A DNA stretch of 64,000 nucleotides from Streptomyces sp. RKND-216 (GCF_004795255.1 NZ_SSBQ01000002.1:4866001-4930000); one strand, 5' to 3'; shown: positions 8,800 through 19,409, counted from the first letter of the stretch. Numbers and translations: made by a program. The notes: a model not told the origin generated them from the letters alone.

Positions 8800-10199
8800 T
8801 CCCCCTCTCTCTCGCCGAGATCGCCGCTGTCGTCTCCGGGCAGCAGTGCGACATACCGGACCCCGACGTCCGTGTCACCGGTCCCGTGGTGAAGGACTCC
8901 CGCGAGGTCGAGGCCGGGGCGCTCTTCGTCGCGTTCCCCGGCGCCCGGGCGGACGGCCACGACTTCGCGACCGGGGCCGTCGAGGCCGGTGCGGCCGCCG
9001 TGCTGGCCACCCGGCCGGTGGGCGTGCCCGCGATCGTCGTCGACGACGTGACGGCCGCCCTCGGAGCGCTCGCCCGCCACCTCGTGCGGACTCTGGGCGC
9101 CGAGGTGGTCGCCCTCACCGGCTCCGCCGGGAAGACCGGCACCAAGGACCTCATCGCCCAGCTGCTGGAACGCCTCGCCCCGACGGTCTACCCCGCCGGG
9201 AACCTCAACAACGAGATCGGGCTGCCGTTGACCGCGCTCCGCGCCGACGAGCACACCCGGCACCTCGTGCTGGAGATGGGCGCCCGCGGCATCGGCCACA
9301 TCCGCTACCTCGCCGGCCTCACCCCGCCCCGTATCGGCGTCGTCCTCAACGTCGGCACCGCGCACCTCGGCGAGTTCGGCGGCCGCGAGCAGATCGCGCA
9401 GGCCAAGGGCGAGCTGGTCGAGGCGCTGCCGCCGGCCGACGCGGGCGGCGTGGCCGTCCTCAACGCCGACGACCCGCTGGTCCGCGCCATGTCCGCCCGC
9501 ACCCGCGCACGCGTGGTGCTCTTCGGCGAGGCGGGCGAAGCGGACGTACGCGCCGAGAACGTGCACCTCGACGACCGCGGGCGGCCCGCTTTCACGCTTC
9601 ACACACCCACCGGGTGCAGCGACGTGACCCTCCGCCTGTACGGTGAGCACCACGTGTCGAACGCGCTCGCCGCGGCGGCCGTGGCCCATGAACTGGGCAT
9701 GCCCGCTTCCGAGATCGCCGCGGCACTCGGCGCGGCGGGCACGCTCTCGCGCTGGCGGATGGAGGTCAGCGAGCGCGCCGACGGAGTCACGGTCGTCAAC
9801 GACGCCTACAACGCCAGTCCCGACTCCATGCGGGCCGCGCTCCGCGCGCTCGCGGCGATGGGCCGGGGGCGGCGGACCTGGGCGGTTCTCGGCGAGATGG
9901 CCGAGCTCGGTGACCAGGCACTCGCCGAGCACGACGCGGTCGGACGGCTCGCCGTCCGGCTCAACGTCCACAAGCTCGTGGCGGTGGGCGGCCGGGAGGC
10001 CGCCTGGCTCGACATGGGCGCCAAGAACGAGGGTTCGTGGGGTGAGGAGTCGGTGCACGTATCCGACGCTCAGGCGGCGATCGAGCTGCTGGGTGAGGAA
10101 CTGCGTCCGGGGGATGTGGTTCTGGTGAAGGCGTCCCGTTCGGTCGGTCTGGAGCGTGTGGCGCTCGGCCTGCTCGAGGGCGAGGTTCCTGCTCGATGA
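8796..10199 (+). CDS. murF: UDP-MurNAc-tripeptide:D-Ala-D-Ala ligase MurF
   Basis: 467 residues. Mur ligase with P-loop [10 protein letters not shown] (Lys113), the NEIG(L) segment after it ([10 protein letters not shown]), and the C-terminal [11 protein letters not shown] motif characteristic of MurF. It joins D-Ala-D-Ala to the UDP-MurNAc tripeptide, completing the cytoplasmic pentapeptide precursor. The ATG overlaps the murE stop and the stop overlaps the mraY ATG, both as ATGA, so murE, murF and mraY form a tightly coupled set. Length is normal for the family. Confidence 0.95.
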   Translation: MIPLSLAEIAAVVSGQQCDIPDPDVRVTGPVVKDSREVEAGALFVAFPGARADGHDFATGAVEAGAAAVLATRPVGVPAIVVDDVTAALGALARHLVRTLGAEVVALTGSAGKTGTKDLIAQLLERLAPTVYPAGNLNNEIGLPLTALRADEHTRHLVLEMGARGIGHIRYLAGLTPPRIGVVLNVGTAHLGEFGGREQIAQAKGELVEALPPADAGGVAVLNADDPLVRAMSARTRARVVLFGEAGEADVRAENVHLDDRGRPAFTLHTPTGCSDVTLRLYGEHHVSNALAAAAVAHELGMPASEIAAALGAAGTLSRWRMEVSERADGVTVVNDAYNASPDSMRAALRALAAMGRGRRTWAVLGEMAELGDQALAEHDAVGRLAVRLNVHKLVAVGGREAAWLDMGAKNEGSWGEESVHVSDAQAAIELLGEELRPGDVVLVKASRSVGLERVALGLLEGEVPAR

Positions 10200-11260
10200 G
10201 GCAGATCCTCTTCTCCGGGGTCATCGGTCTGTTCCTGTCGCTCATCGGGACCCCGCTGCTGATCAAGCTGCTCGCGTCCCGCGGCTACGGCCAGTTCATC
10301 CGCGACGACGGGCCGCAGAACCACCACAGCAAGCGTGGCACCCCCACCATGGGCGGTATCGCGTTCATCCTGGCGACGCTGATCGCCTACGCGGTCACCA
10401 AGCTGGTGACGGGCAGTGAGCCCACCTTCTCCGGCGTGCTGGTGCTGTTCCTCTTCGCTGGTATGGGCCTCGTCGGGTTCCTCGACGACTACATCAAGAT
10501 CGTCAAACAGCGCAGCCTCGGCCTTCGGGCGAAGGCGAAGATGGCCGGACAGCTGATCGTCGGCATCGGCTTCGCGATCCTGGCGCTGAACTTCCCCGAC
10601 GAGCGCGGCCTGAGCCCCGCTTCGACGAAGCTGTCCTTCACCCAGGACTTCGGCTGGTCCATCGGCCCGGTGCTGTTCGTGGTCTGGGCGCTGTTCATGA
10701 TCCTCGCCATGTCCAACGGCGTGAACCTGACGGACGGTCTGGACGGCCTGGCCACCGGTGCGTCGGTGATGGTCTTCGGCGCCTACACCTTCATCGGTGT
10801 CTGGGAGTACCAGGAGTCCTGCGCCAACCCGGCCACCGCCGGCCCCGGCTGCTACGAGGTGCGCGACCCGCTCGACCTCGCCGTGGTCGCCGCAGCGCTG
10901 ATGGGCGCCTGCTTCGGGTTCCTGTGGTGGAACACCTCGCCCGCGAAGATCTTCATGGGCGACACCGGCTCGCTCGCCCTGGGCGGGGCCCTGGCGGGCC
11001 TGGCCATCTGCTCCCGCACGGAACTGCTGCTCGCCGTCCTCGGCGGCCTGTTCGTCCTCATCACCATGTCCGTGGTGATCCAGGTCGGCTCGTTCCGTCT
11101 CACCGGCAAACGCGTCTTCAAGATGGCGCCGCTGCAACACCACTTCGAACTCAAGGGGTGGTCCGAAGTCCTTGTGGTGGTCCGCTTCTGGATCATCCAG
11201 GGCATGTGCGCGATCGTCGGCGTCGGCATCTTCTTCGCCGCCTGGGCGGCGGCGAAGTGA
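10196..11260 (+). CDS. mraY: phospho-N-acetylmuramoyl-pentapeptide transferase MraY
   Basis: 354 residues, about ten transmembrane helices. Family motifs are present: GTPTMGG near the N-terminus, [17 protein letters not shown] with the acidic catalytic residues, [10 protein letters not shown], and the HH motif in [11 protein letters not shown]. It transfers phospho-MurNAc-pentapeptide from UDP to undecaprenyl phosphate at the inner face of the membrane, making lipid I. The start overlaps the murF stop; the stop overlaps the GTG of murD (GTGA). Confidence 0.96.
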   Translation: MRQILFSGVIGLFLSLIGTPLLIKLLASRGYGQFIRDDGPQNHHSKRGTPTMGGIAFILATLIAYAVTKLVTGSEPTFSGVLVLFLFAGMGLVGFLDDYIKIVKQRSLGLRAKAKMAGQLIVGIGFAILALNFPDERGLSPASTKLSFTQDFGWSIGPVLFVVWALFMILAMSNGVNLTDGLDGLATGASVMVFGAYTFIGVWEYQESCANPATAGPGCYEVRDPLDLAVVAAALMGACFGFLWWNTSPAKIFMGDTGSLALGGALAGLAICSRTELLLAVLGGLFVLITMSVVIQVGSFRLTGKRVFKMAPLQHHFELKGWSEVLVVVRFWIIQGMCAIVGVGIFFAAWAAAK

Positions 11261-12705
11261 CTGCCGCCCCGGGCCCGGAGGACTTCACCGGTCGGCGTGT
11301 CGTCGTGGCCGGGCTGGGCGTGAGCGGCGTCAGCGCCGCACGCGTCCTGGCCCGGCTCGGGGCCTGCGTCACCGTCGTCGACGGCGGTGACAGCGACGCG
11401 CACCGCGACCGTGCCGCCGCCCTCGGCGCGGACGACGTCGCCGTCCGCCTCGGCGACGGCGCCACCCTCCCCGAGGGCACCGACCTGATCGTCACCTCGC
11501 CCGGGTGGAAGCCGGACAGTCCGCTGTTCGCCGCGGCCGCCGCGCACGACGTGCCGGTGTGGGGCGACGTCGAGCTGGCCTGGCGGCTGCGCGAGGGGCC
11601 CGGGCGGCACGCCGCGCAGTGGCTGGCCGTCACCGGCACCAACGGCAAGACGACCACGGTCCAGATGCTCGCCTCGATCCTGGAGGCCGCCGGGCTGCGC
11701 ACCGCGGCAGTCGGCAACATCGGCACCCCGTTGCTGGACGTGGTGCTCTCCGGGGAGCACCACGACGTGCTCGCCGTCGAACTGTCCAGTTACCAGCTGC
11801 ACTGGGCGCCCAGCGTCCGCGCGCACTCCGCGGCAGTCCTCAACCTTGCCCCGGACCACCTCGACTGGCACGGCTCCATGGCGGCCTACGCCGCGGACAA
11901 GGGCCGCATCTACGAGGGCAACCAGGTCGCCTGCGTCTACAACGCCGCCGACCCGGCCACCGAAGAACTCGTCCGCGAGGCGGACGTCGTCGAGGGCTGC
12001 CGTGCCATCGGCTTCACCCTCGGCGCCCCCCGGCCCTCGGAGTTCGGCGTGGTCGACGGCGTCCTCGTGGACCGCGCCTTCGTGCCGGACCGGCAGCGGA
12101 ACGCGCAGGAACTCGCCGAGGTCACCGACGTCACCCCGGCCGCCCCCCACAACATCGCCAACGCGCTCGCAGCCGCCGCGCTGGCCCGCGCGTACGGCGT
12201 CGCGCCCGCAGCCGTACGCGAGGGCCTGCGGACCTTCCGCCCCGACGCGCACCGTATCGAGCACGTCGCCGACGTCGGCGGCGTCGCCTACGTGGACGAC
12301 TCGAAGGCCACCAACACCCACGCCGCCGAGGCCTCCCTGGCCGCCTACGAATCCATCGTCTGGATCGCCGGCGGCCTCGCCAAAGGCGCCACGTTCGACG
12401 ACCTCGTCGCCCGTGCGGTGAAGCGTCTGCGCGGGGCCGTGCTGATCGGCGCCGACCGGGCCCTGATCGCCGAAGCCCTCGCGCGACACGCCCCGGATGT
12501 CCCGGTCGTCGACCTCGAACGGACGGACACTGGTGCGATGGCGGCCGCCGTCCGCGAGGCCACCCGTCTCGCCGGACCCGGCGACACGGTGCTGATGGCA
12601 CCGGCCTGCGCCTCCATGGACATGTTCACCAACTACAACACGCGCGGTGAGGCCTTCGCCGAGGCCGTCCACGCACTGGGCTCCGGCCCGGCGGCCGGCG
12701 ACTGA
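11257..12705 (+). CDS. murD: UDP-MurNAc-L-Ala:D-Glu ligase MurD
   Basis: 482 residues from the GTG that overlaps the mraY stop. N-terminal Rossmann-like domain ([17 protein letters not shown]), ATP-binding P-loop TGTNGKTTT (Lys131), the [11 protein letters not shown] block and the YVDDSKATN motif typical of MurD. It adds D-glutamate to UDP-MurNAc-L-Ala in the cytoplasm. An in-frame start inside mraY (10924) is rejected because the extra residues only translate mraY in another frame. A 51-nt gap follows before ftsW. Confidence 0.95.
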   Translation: MTAAPGPEDFTGRRVVVAGLGVSGVSAARVLARLGACVTVVDGGDSDAHRDRAAALGADDVAVRLGDGATLPEGTDLIVTSPGWKPDSPLFAAAAAHDVPVWGDVELAWRLREGPGRHAAQWLAVTGTNGKTTTVQMLASILEAAGLRTAAVGNIGTPLLDVVLSGEHHDVLAVELSSYQLHWAPSVRAHSAAVLNLAPDHLDWHGSMAAYAADKGRIYEGNQVACVYNAADPATEELVREADVVEGCRAIGFTLGAPRPSEFGVVDGVLVDRAFVPDRQRNAQELAEVTDVTPAAPHNIANALAAAALARAYGVAPAAVREGLRTFRPDAHRIEHVADVGGVAYVDDSKATNTHAAEASLAAYESIVWIAGGLAKGATFDDLVARAVKRLRGAVLIGADRALIAEALARHAPDVPVVDLERTDTGAMAAAVREATRLAGPGDTVLMAPACASMDMFTNYNTRGEAFAEAVHALGSGPAAGD

Positions 12706-12756
12706 GCGCAGCCTCCCCGGGGCCGAGGACCGGGTGGGACGAAGGGGACGACGCGC

Positions 12757-14229
12757 ATGACGGCCGACGCGACACCGCACCGCCCGGCGGGCACCACCCG
12801 TCGGCCGGGCCGGGAGGGGGCGCGGCAGGCCGCACGGACCGCAGCTGGCCGCGGCCCGGCCACCGTCTACGCGGCAGGCGCCCGCACCCGCCGCTCGCCC
12901 GTGCCCCGCCGGGCACCCGCCCCCCGCAGGCCCCCGCGCCTGCCAGGCGGTGAGGGAGGCCCGCTGGGCAGGGCGTACCGGCGCGCCTGCCGGGCCTGGG
13001 ACCGCCCGCTCACGGCGTACTACCTGATCATGGGATCGGCGCTGCTGGTCACCGTGCTCGGACTCGTGATGGTCTTCTCCGCCTCGCAGATCGAGGCGCT
13101 GCGGTACGGGCTGTCGTCCACCTACTACTTCCAGAAGCAGGTCTTGGCCGCGCTCCTGGGCGCGATGCTACTGCTGATCGCCGTGCGGATGCCCGTCGCG
13201 CTGCACCGCGCCTGCGCCTACCCGCTGCTCGCCGTCTCGGTGTTCCTCATGTGCCTGGTCCAGGTGCCCGGCATAGGAGTCGAGGTCAACGGCAACCAGA
13301 ACTGGATCGGCCTCGGCGGCCCCTTCCAGCTCCAGCCCAGCGAGTTCGGCAAGCTGGCACTCGTCCTGTGGGGCGCCGACCTCCTCGCCCGCAAGCGGGA
13401 GAAGGGCCCGATGACGCAGTGGCGCCATCTGCTGGTGCCGCTGGTGCCCGTCGCCCTGCTACTGCTCGGGCTCATCATGCTCGGCGGAGACATGGGCACT
13501 GCCATGATCGTCGCCGCCATCGCCCTCGGCCTGCTCTGGCTCGCCGGAGCCCCCACCCGCCTGTTCGCGTCGGTGCTCGGTGTCGGTGCGGTGCTGGCCG
13601 CCCTGCTCGTTTGGAGCAGCCCCAACCGGATGTCCCGGCTCCAGTGCCTGGGCGTGACCGACCCGGACGCCGGCGCGCTGGACCCCTGCTGGCAGGCCGT
13701 GCACGGCATCTATGCCCTCGCGTCGGGCGGCCTGTTCGGCTCCGGGCTCGGGGCGAGCGTGGAGAAATGGGGTCAACTACCCGAACCTCACACCGACTTC
13801 ATCTTCGCCGTGACCGGGGAGGAACTCGGACTGGCGGGGACGCTGTCGGTGCTCGCTCTCTTCGCGGCTCTAGGCTATGCGGGTATCCGCGTGGCCGGAC
13901 GCACGGAGGACCCCTTCGTGAGGTATGCCGCGGGAGGCGTGACCACCTGGATCGCGGTGCAGGCCGGGATCAACATCGGTGCGGTGCTCGGCCTGCTGCC
14001 GATCGCCGGCGTCCCCCTCCCGCTGTTCTCCTACGGAGGCTCCGCCCTGCTGCCGACGATGTTCGCGGTCGGTCTGCTGATCGCGTTCGCGCGCAGCGAC
14101 CCGGCCGCACGGGCGGCACTGGCCGCGCGGCAGCCCGCCCTCGGGGGACTCCTCCGCCGCGGCCGGGCTGGGCGTAAAGGGAAGACGATGAGACGGCGGT
14201 CCGGAAGGCCGCCGTCCGGAGAGCGGTGA
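12757..14229 (+). CDS. ftsW: septal peptidoglycan glycosyltransferase FtsW (SEDS family)
   Basis: 490 residues. About 85 residues of Arg/Pro-rich cytoplasmic leader precede roughly ten transmembrane helices beginning at YYLIMGSALLVTVLG. SEDS signatures are visible: GNQNWIGLGG, QPSEFGKLALVLW, the GGDMGTAMI loop, PEPHTDFIFAVTGEELG and PLPLFSYGGSALL. FtsW polymerises lipid II at the septum in partnership with FtsI. The long basic N-terminus parallels the one on FtsI here. The gene is followed after 6 nt by murG. Confidence 0.94.
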   Translation: MTADATPHRPAGTTRRPGREGARQAARTAAGRGPATVYAAGARTRRSPVPRRAPAPRRPPRLPGGEGGPLGRAYRRACRAWDRPLTAYYLIMGSALLVTVLGLVMVFSASQIEALRYGLSSTYYFQKQVLAALLGAMLLLIAVRMPVALHRACAYPLLAVSVFLMCLVQVPGIGVEVNGNQNWIGLGGPFQLQPSEFGKLALVLWGADLLARKREKGPMTQWRHLLVPLVPVALLLLGLIMLGGDMGTAMIVAAIALGLLWLAGAPTRLFASVLGVGAVLAALLVWSSPNRMSRLQCLGVTDPDAGALDPCWQAVHGIYALASGGLFGSGLGASVEKWGQLPEPHTDFIFAVTGEELGLAGTLSVLALFAALGYAGIRVAGRTEDPFVRYAAGGVTTWIAVQAGINIGAVLGLLPIAGVPLPLFSYGGSALLPTMFAVGLLIAFARSDPAARAALAARQPALGGLLRRGRAGRKGKTMRRRSGRPPSGER

Positions 14230-14235
14230 ATTTCG

Positions 14236-15330
14236 GTGCATGTCGTACTCGCCGGCGGGGGGACCGCCGGCCACATCGAGCCCGCGCTCGCCCTCGCGGA
14301 CGCCCTGCGCAGGCAGGACCCCACCGTGGGCATCACGGCCCTCGGAACGGAGCGCGGACTCGAGACCCGGCTGGTGCCGGAGCGCGGCTACGAACTCGGC
14401 CTGATCCCGGCGGTGCCGCTGCCGCGCAAACCCACGCCCGAGCTCATCACCGTGCCCGGGCGGCTGCGCGGCACCATCAAGGCCGCCGAGCAGATCCTGG
14501 AGCGCACCAAGGCCGACTGCGTCGTCGGCTTCGGCGGCTACGTCGCCCTGCCCGGCTACCTCGCCGCCAAGCGGCTCGGCGTCCCCATCGTGGTGCACGA
14601 GGCCAACGCTCGCCCCGGTCTCGCCAACAAGATCGGCTCCCGCTACACCCAGTACGTGGCCGTCTCCACGCCGGACAGCAAGCTGCGGCACGCCCGCTAC
14701 GTGGGCATCCCGCTGCGCCGCTCCATCGCCACCCTGGACCGTCGCGCGGCGCGCCCGGAGGCGCGGGCCGCGTTCGGGCTGGACGCCAACCTGCCGACCC
14801 TGCTGGTCACCGGCGGCTCGCAGGGCGCGCGCCGGCTCAACGAGGTCGTGCAGTCCGTCGTCCCGCAGCTCCAGCGCGCCGGCATCCAGGTGCTGCACGC
14901 GGTCGGCCCGAAGAACGAACTGCCGCAGGTCGACCACATGCCCGGCATGCCGCCCTATGTGCCGGTACCGTATGTGGACCGCATGGACCTCGCGTACGCC
15001 GCGGCGGACATGATGCTCTGCCGCGCGGGCGCGATGACCGTCGCGGAGCTGTCGGCCGTCGGACTGCCGGCGGCGTACGTACCCCTGCCGATCGGCAACG
15101 GCGAACAGCGACTCAACGCCCAGCCGGTGGTCAAGGCGGGCGGCGGCCTGCTGGTCGACGACGCCGAGCTGTCGGCGGAGTGGATCCGGGACCACGTGCT
15201 CCCGGTCCTCTCCGACCCGCACCGGCTGCACCACATGGCCCGCGCCGCCGCCGAGTTCGGCCGCCCGGACGCGGACGACCTGCTGGTCGGCATGGTGCAC
15301 GAGGCGATGTCGGCACGCCGTCAGGCGTAG
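14236..15330 (+). CDS. murG: UDP-GlcNAc:lipid I N-acetylglucosaminyltransferase MurG
   Basis: 364 residues from GTG. GT-B fold: N-terminal GGGTAGHIEPALA loop (about residues 8-20), the FGGYVALPG block, VHEANARPGLAN, and the second domain TGGSQGARRLNE with the nucleotide-binding segment CRAGAMTVAELSAVGLPA and PLPIGNGEQRLNA. It converts lipid I to lipid II at the inner face of the membrane. Only 6 nt separate it from ftsW. A strong hairpin follows the stop, so transcription into ftsQ may be modulated there. Confidence 0.95.
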   Translation: MHVVLAGGGTAGHIEPALALADALRRQDPTVGITALGTERGLETRLVPERGYELGLIPAVPLPRKPTPELITVPGRLRGTIKAAEQILERTKADCVVGFGGYVALPGYLAAKRLGVPIVVHEANARPGLANKIGSRYTQYVAVSTPDSKLRHARYVGIPLRRSIATLDRRAARPEARAAFGLDANLPTLLVTGGSQGARRLNEVVQSVVPQLQRAGIQVLHAVGPKNELPQVDHMPGMPPYVPVPYVDRMDLAYAAADMMLCRAGAMTVAELSAVGLPAAYVPLPIGNGEQRLNAQPVVKAGGGLLVDDAELSAEWIRDHVLPVLSDPHRLHHMARAAAEFGRPDADDLLVGMVHEAMSARRQA

Positions 15331-15338
15331 GCACACCC

Positions 15339-15368
15339 GCCTCCGGGTGCGGTACCGCGCCCGGAGGC
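15339..15368 (+). terminator. hairpin between murG and ftsQ (attenuator or partial terminator)
   Basis: GCCTCCGGG pairs perfectly with CCCGGAGGC. The inner bases add one G-T pair and GCGG/CCGC around a TA loop, making a nearly continuous 14-bp stem 8 nt after the murG stop and 20 nt before the ftsQ start. There is no U-tract. It may reduce readthrough from the mur genes or stabilise a processed end. Confidence 0.5.
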
Positions 15369-15387
15369 CGAGGAGAGGGCAGGGAGC

Positions 15388-16236
15388 GTGGCCGGACCCG
15401 CACAGGCCGCCGAGCGGCACACGGACGAGCGGCGGACGGGGGAGGACCCCGCCGCGGCCCCCGCCGAGCCGTCCGTCCGGCGCCGCCTCCCCCGCCCCGG
15501 CCGCCGCGCCCTCCTGGTCCTCGTCGTCCTGGCGCTGCTGCTGGGCGCCTTCGGCGTCTGGGCGCTCTACGGCTCCTCCTGGCTGCGCGTCGAGAAGGTC
15601 TCCGTCGACGGCACCCGCGTCCTGACGGAGCGCCGCGTGCTCGACGCCGCCGACGTTCCACTCGGTGCTCCGCTCGCGTCCCTCGACGCGACCGCCGTGG
15701 AACGCCGGGTACGGGAGACGCTGCGCCGCGTCGACGAGGTCCGGGTGGTCCGCGCCTGGCCGCACGGCGTGGGCGTGCACGTGACCGAACGGCGCCCCGT
15801 GCTGTTGCTCCGCAAGGACGGCGGCGACACGGGGGAGGGCGCCCGGTACGTCGAAGTGGACGCCGAAGGCGTGCGCTTCGCGACTGTCGGTGAAGCTCCG
15901 GAAGGCGTTCCGTTTCTCGCCGTCGAACCGCGCGCCGACGCCCAAGCGCAGCAGCGTTTCAGTGCCCGGGCCCTGCGCCGGGCCGCGGCCGACGTCCTCG
16001 CCGGTCTGCCCGCCGGGGTACGCGAGGACGCCCGCACGGTCAGGGCCGCCTCCTACGATGCGCTCACCGTCGAACTGACCGGCGCCCGCACGGTGCGGTG
16101 GGGGAGCGCCGAACGCGGCACGGCGAAGAACAGGGCGCTGCGCGCCCTGATGAAGGCTTCTCCCGACGCCGCGCACTTCGACGTCTCCGCCCCCACCGCT
16201 CCTGCGGCCTCCCCTTCGCGCCCTTCTCCGCCCTGA
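15388..16236 (+). CDS. ftsQ: cell division protein FtsQ (DivIB)
   Basis: 282 residues from GTG with GGCAGGGAG-type purines upstream. Cytoplasmic leader of about 48 residues, one transmembrane helix (about 49-70, RALLVLVVLALLLGAFGVWAL), then a POTRA-like domain (WLRVEKVSVDGTRVLTERRV) and a beta domain containing VRVVRAWPHGVGVHVTERRPV. FtsQ links FtsL/DivIC to the divisome. It is the last gene before the ftsZ intergenic region, matching the ftsQ-ftsZ order of Streptomyces. Confidence 0.92.
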   Translation: MAGPAQAAERHTDERRTGEDPAAAPAEPSVRRRLPRPGRRALLVLVVLALLLGAFGVWALYGSSWLRVEKVSVDGTRVLTERRVLDAADVPLGAPLASLDATAVERRVRETLRRVDEVRVVRAWPHGVGVHVTERRPVLLLRKDGGDTGEGARYVEVDAEGVRFATVGEAPEGVPFLAVEPRADAQAQQRFSARALRRAAADVLAGLPAGVREDARTVRAASYDALTVELTGARTVRWGSAERGTAKNRALRALMKASPDAAHFDVSAPTAPAASPSRPSPP

Positions 16237-16369
16237 CCCCTGACGCCCCCGCAGGCCGCAGCAGTCTCAACCGAGTTGACGTACATACCCGCAGGCCAGC
16301 ACCCTGGTGGATCACCGGACGGCCTGATCACATAGGGTGAAAAGAAAAACGGGAGGTTCGGCGTGTTCG

Positions 16370-16399
16370 TTGAACACCCAGCACTTGTCGACTTAGTGT
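16370..16399 (+). promoter_or_regulatory. candidate ftsZ promoter
   Basis: TTGAAC (16370-16375), 18-nt spacer, TAGTGT (16394-16399), in a 283-nt gap between ftsQ and ftsZ that also holds an A-rich stretch (16339-16350) unusual for this G+C content. Streptomyces ftsZ is known to have several promoters in this gap, at least one developmentally controlled; which of them this corresponds to is not known from the sequence. Confidence 0.55.
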
Positions 16400-16436
16400 C
16401 CGTTGCGAAGAGTCCAGAGAAGTACGAGCACGGTTA

Positions 16437-16453
16437 ACCCTAGACTTAAGGGT
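16437..16453. promoter_or_regulatory. inverted repeat upstream of ftsZ
   Basis: ACCCT-agactta-AGGGT, centred about 75 nt before the ftsZ start, overlapping a -10-like TAGACT (16441-16446). This could be an operator or a second promoter region. No -35 match was found at 17-18 nt. Confidence 0.35.
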
Positions 16454-16519
16454 CGGGGTTCAGGTCGGCATTCGGACCGCCCAGCAGGGAAACGTAACTC
16501 GAGGCGAGAGGCCTTCGAC

Positions 16520-17722
16520 GTGGCAGCACCGCAGAACTACCTCGCAGTCATCAAGGTCGTCGGTATCGGCGGCGGTGGCGTGAACGCCATCAACCGGATG
16601 ATCGAGGTCGGTCTCAAGGGCGTCGAGTTCATCGCGATCAACACCGATGCGCAGGCCCTGTTGATGAGCGACGCCGACGTCAAGCTCGACGTGGGCCGCG
16701 AGCTCACCCGTGGGCTCGGAGCCGGGGCCAACCCCGACGTCGGCCGCAAGGCCGCCGAGGACCACCGCGAGGAGATCGAGGAGGTCCTCAAGGGGGCCGA
16801 CATGGTCTTCGTCACCGCCGGTGAAGGCGGCGGCACCGGCACCGGCGGCGCGCCCGTCGTGGCCAACATCGCGCGTTCACTCGGCGCCCTCACCATCGGC
16901 GTCGTCACCCGTCCGTTCACCTTCGAGGGCCGTCGCCGGGCGAACCAGGCCGAGGACGGTATCGCCGGCCTGCGGGACGAGGTCGACACCCTCATCGTGA
17001 TCCCGAACGACCGGCTGCTGTCCATCTCCGACCGTCAGGTGAGCGTGCTCGACGCGTTCAAGTCGGCCGACCAGGTCCTGCTTTCGGGTGTGCAGGGCAT
17101 CACCGACCTGATCACCACGCCCGGTCTGATCAACCTCGACTTCGCCGACGTCAAGTCCGTGATGTCCGAGGCGGGCTCCGCGCTGATGGGCATCGGCTCG
17201 GCGCGTGGCGACGACCGTGCGGTGGCCGCCGCCGAGATGGCGATCTCCTCGCCGCTGCTGGAGGCCTCCATCGACGGCGCCAGAGGCGTACTGCTGTCCA
17301 TCTCCGGCGGCTCGGACCTCGGTCTCTTCGAAATCAACGAGGCCGCCCAACTGGTCAGCGAGGCGGCCCACCCGGAGGCGAACATCATCTTCGGCGCGGT
17401 CATCGACGACGCCCTCGGCGACGAGGTGCGGGTCACCGTGATCGCCGCCGGCTTCGACGGGGGCCAGCCGCCGCCGAAGAACCGCGACAAGGTGCTCGGC
17501 GCGTACGGGTCCCGGGACGACTCCTCCTCTTCCTCCCGCACCTCCGACGAGGGCGGGGAGCGGCCCGCGCTCGGGGTGCTCACCCCGCGCGACGAGGAGA
17601 CCCCCGCCCCGCAGCCGGTCGCCGGGGCCGACGCTCCGCCGCCGGCTCCCCAGGTGCCGCCCGCCCGTCCGTACCAGGACAGCCAGGCCGAAGAGCTGGA
17701 CGTGCCGGACTTCCTGAAGTGA
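16520..17722 (+). CDS. ftsZ: cell division GTPase FtsZ
   Basis: 400 residues from GTG with GAGAGG upstream. Tubulin signature GGGTGTGG at residues 103-110, the N-terminal [13 protein letters not shown] loop, the T7 loop [11 protein letters not shown] and the conserved C-terminal tail ending DVPDFLK, which in this family contacts membrane anchors such as SepF. A Pro/Glu/Ser linker of about 80 residues precedes the tail. It forms the Z-ring and, in Streptomyces, the sporulation ladders. An earlier in-frame start (16403) falls inside the promoter region and is rejected. The stop overlaps the GTG of pgeF. Confidence 0.97.
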   Translation: MAAPQNYLAVIKVVGIGGGGVNAINRMIEVGLKGVEFIAINTDAQALLMSDADVKLDVGRELTRGLGAGANPDVGRKAAEDHREEIEEVLKGADMVFVTAGEGGGTGTGGAPVVANIARSLGALTIGVVTRPFTFEGRRRANQAEDGIAGLRDEVDTLIVIPNDRLLSISDRQVSVLDAFKSADQVLLSGVQGITDLITTPGLINLDFADVKSVMSEAGSALMGIGSARGDDRAVAAAEMAISSPLLEASIDGARGVLLSISGGSDLGLFEINEAAQLVSEAAHPEANIIFGAVIDDALGDEVRVTVIAAGFDGGQPPPKNRDKVLGAYGSRDDSSSSSRTSDEGGERPALGVLTPRDEETPAPQPVAGADAPPPAPQVPPARPYQDSQAEELDVPDFLK

Positions 17723-18456
17723 TAGGCCTGCACGACACGCTGAGCGGCGCCCACTTCGCCTTCACCGACCGGTGGGGCGGGGTGAGCGCCGCTCCTCGTG
17801 ACACCCTCAACCTCGGCGGAGCGGTCGGCGACGACCCCGCCGCCGTGCGGCGCAATCGCGCGCTGGCCGCCGGAAGTCTGGGGATCGACCCGGACCGGGT
17901 CGTCTGGATGAACCAGGTGCACGGCCGTGAGGTCGCGGTCGTGGACGAGGCCCCGCCTCTCTCCAAACGCGCGGTGGCCGAGGTCGACGGCGTGGTCACC
18001 GCGCGCCGCGGCCTCGCGCTCGCCGTACTCACCGCCGACTGCACCCCCGTGCTGCTCGCCGACCCCGGGGCCGGGGTGGCCGGCGCCGCCCATGCCGGAC
18101 GCCCGGGGCTGGTGGCCGGCGTGGTGCCTGCGACGATCGAGGCCATGGTGCGCCTGGGTGCCGACACCTCCCGCATGATCGCGCGGACCGGACCCGCGGT
18201 GTGCGGTCGCTGCTACGAGGTGCCGGAGGAGATGCGTGCCGAGGTGGCGGCCGCCGTGCCGGCGGCGTACGCGGCCACTTCGTGGGGCACGCCGGCGGTC
18301 GACGTCGCGGCGGGGGTGCGCTCCCAGTTGCGTGCCGCCGGTGTCGTGGCCCTGGAACAGTCCGCGGTCTGCACACTCGAGTCGGACGACCACTTCTCCT
18401 ACCGTCGCGAGCGCGACACGGGCCGGCTCGGGAGCTACGTCTGGCTGGACGACTGA
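17719..18456 (+). CDS. pgeF: peptidoglycan editing factor PgeF (YfiH/DUF152 family)
   Basis: 245 residues from the GTG overlapping the ftsZ stop. The fold-family metal site is recognisable: His68 (VHGREV), Cys108 (TADCTPVLL) and His125 (HAGRPG). In most relatives the last motif reads HAGWRG; here Arg-Pro replaces Trp-Arg. The family was long called laccase-like. In E. coli YfiH it removes or prevents misincorporated L-Ser in MurNAc peptides, which suits its place beside cell-wall genes. The position between ftsZ and yggS is standard in actinobacteria. Cytoplasmic. Confidence 0.85.
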   Translation: MIGLHDTLSGAHFAFTDRWGGVSAAPRDTLNLGGAVGDDPAAVRRNRALAAGSLGIDPDRVVWMNQVHGREVAVVDEAPPLSKRAVAEVDGVVTARRGLALAVLTADCTPVLLADPGAGVAGAAHAGRPGLVAGVVPATIEAMVRLGADTSRMIARTGPAVCGRCYEVPEEMRAEVAAAVPAAYAATSWGTPAVDVAAGVRSQLRAAGVVALEQSAVCTLESDDHFSYRRERDTGRLGSYVWLDD

Positions 18457-18471
18457 GGGAAAGATCACACG

Positions 18472-19221
18472 ATGAACGACGACACCCCCGTCCGCTCCGC
18501 GACCGGCGACAGGCGGGCCGAACTCGCCGCCGGCCTCGCCTCGGTGGAGGAGCGCATCGCGCACGCCTGCGAGGCGGCCGGCCGTCCCCGGGAGGCGGTG
18601 ACCCTGGTCGTCGTGACCAAGACCCACCCGGCGAGTGACGTACGGCTGCTGTCGGAGCTCGGTGTCCGGCACGTCGCGGAGAACCGGGACCAGGACGCCG
18701 CCCCGAAGGCCGCGCAGTGCACGGACCTGCCCCTGACCTGGCACTTCGTCGGCCAGTTGCAGACCAACAAGGCACGCTCGGTGGCCGGATATGCCGATTT
18801 CGTGCACTCCGTCGACCGCTTGCGCCTGGTGAGGTCCCTGGCCAACGCGGCCGCGCCGCGGGACCGGGAACTGGGCTGCCTGATCCAGGTCGGGCTGGAC
18901 GCGGAAAGCGACGACGCCGGGCCGCGCGGCGGCGCCGCACCGGACCGGGTCCCCGAACTGGCCGATGCCGTGGCCGAGGCCCGGGGGTTGCGTCTGGACG
19001 GAGTGATGACCGTGGCCCCGCTGGCGGGCCCGTACGCGGGCAGGCCGGGTGAGGCGTTCGCACGGCTGCGGGAAATCTCAACCCGCCTGCGCACAGCGCA
19101 TCCTGCTGCGACGATGGTGTCCGCAGGGATGAGCGCGGACCTCGAGGAGGCGATTTCCGCGGGCGCGACACATGTCCGCGTCGGAAGCGCGGTACTCGGA
19201 GTCCGACCCCGGCTCCGGTAA
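18472..19221 (+). CDS. yggS: YggS-type pyridoxal phosphate homeostasis protein
   Basis: 249 residues. TIM-barrel PLP-binding family (PROSC/YBL036c). The PLP lysine is Lys50 in VVVTKTHP, followed by [27 protein letters not shown], and the C-terminal [12 protein letters not shown] and [10 protein letters not shown]. The usual fourth motif reads GENR(V/Y)QE; here it is AENRDQD. It buffers free PLP and has no known catalytic activity. GAGGGAAAG lies upstream of the ATG, 15 nt after the pgeF stop. Confidence 0.92.
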   Translation: MNDDTPVRSATGDRRAELAAGLASVEERIAHACEAAGRPREAVTLVVVTKTHPASDVRLLSELGVRHVAENRDQDAAPKAAQCTDLPLTWHFVGQLQTNKARSVAGYADFVHSVDRLRLVRSLANAAAPRDRELGCLIQVGLDAESDDAGPRGGAAPDRVPELADAVAEARGLRLDGVMTVAPLAGPYAGRPGEAFARLREISTRLRTAHPAATMVSAGMSADLEEAISAGATHVRVGSAVLGVRPRLR

Positions 19222-19409
19222 CGTCGCCAAGCAAGTCGGACCACAGCAGAAAATATGGTCATTCCGTCCTGGTGGACAGGCCGGCAGGCGGGAGGGCCAC
19301 GTGGAGCCAAGGTCGCCGGCGACGGAGCCTTACGGCCTCCCCGCAGGAGGCAGGAGTGGGGTCTCCCGCCGAGGGCAGGGGAACCACCACAGAGCGGAGG
19401 ATGCAGTCA

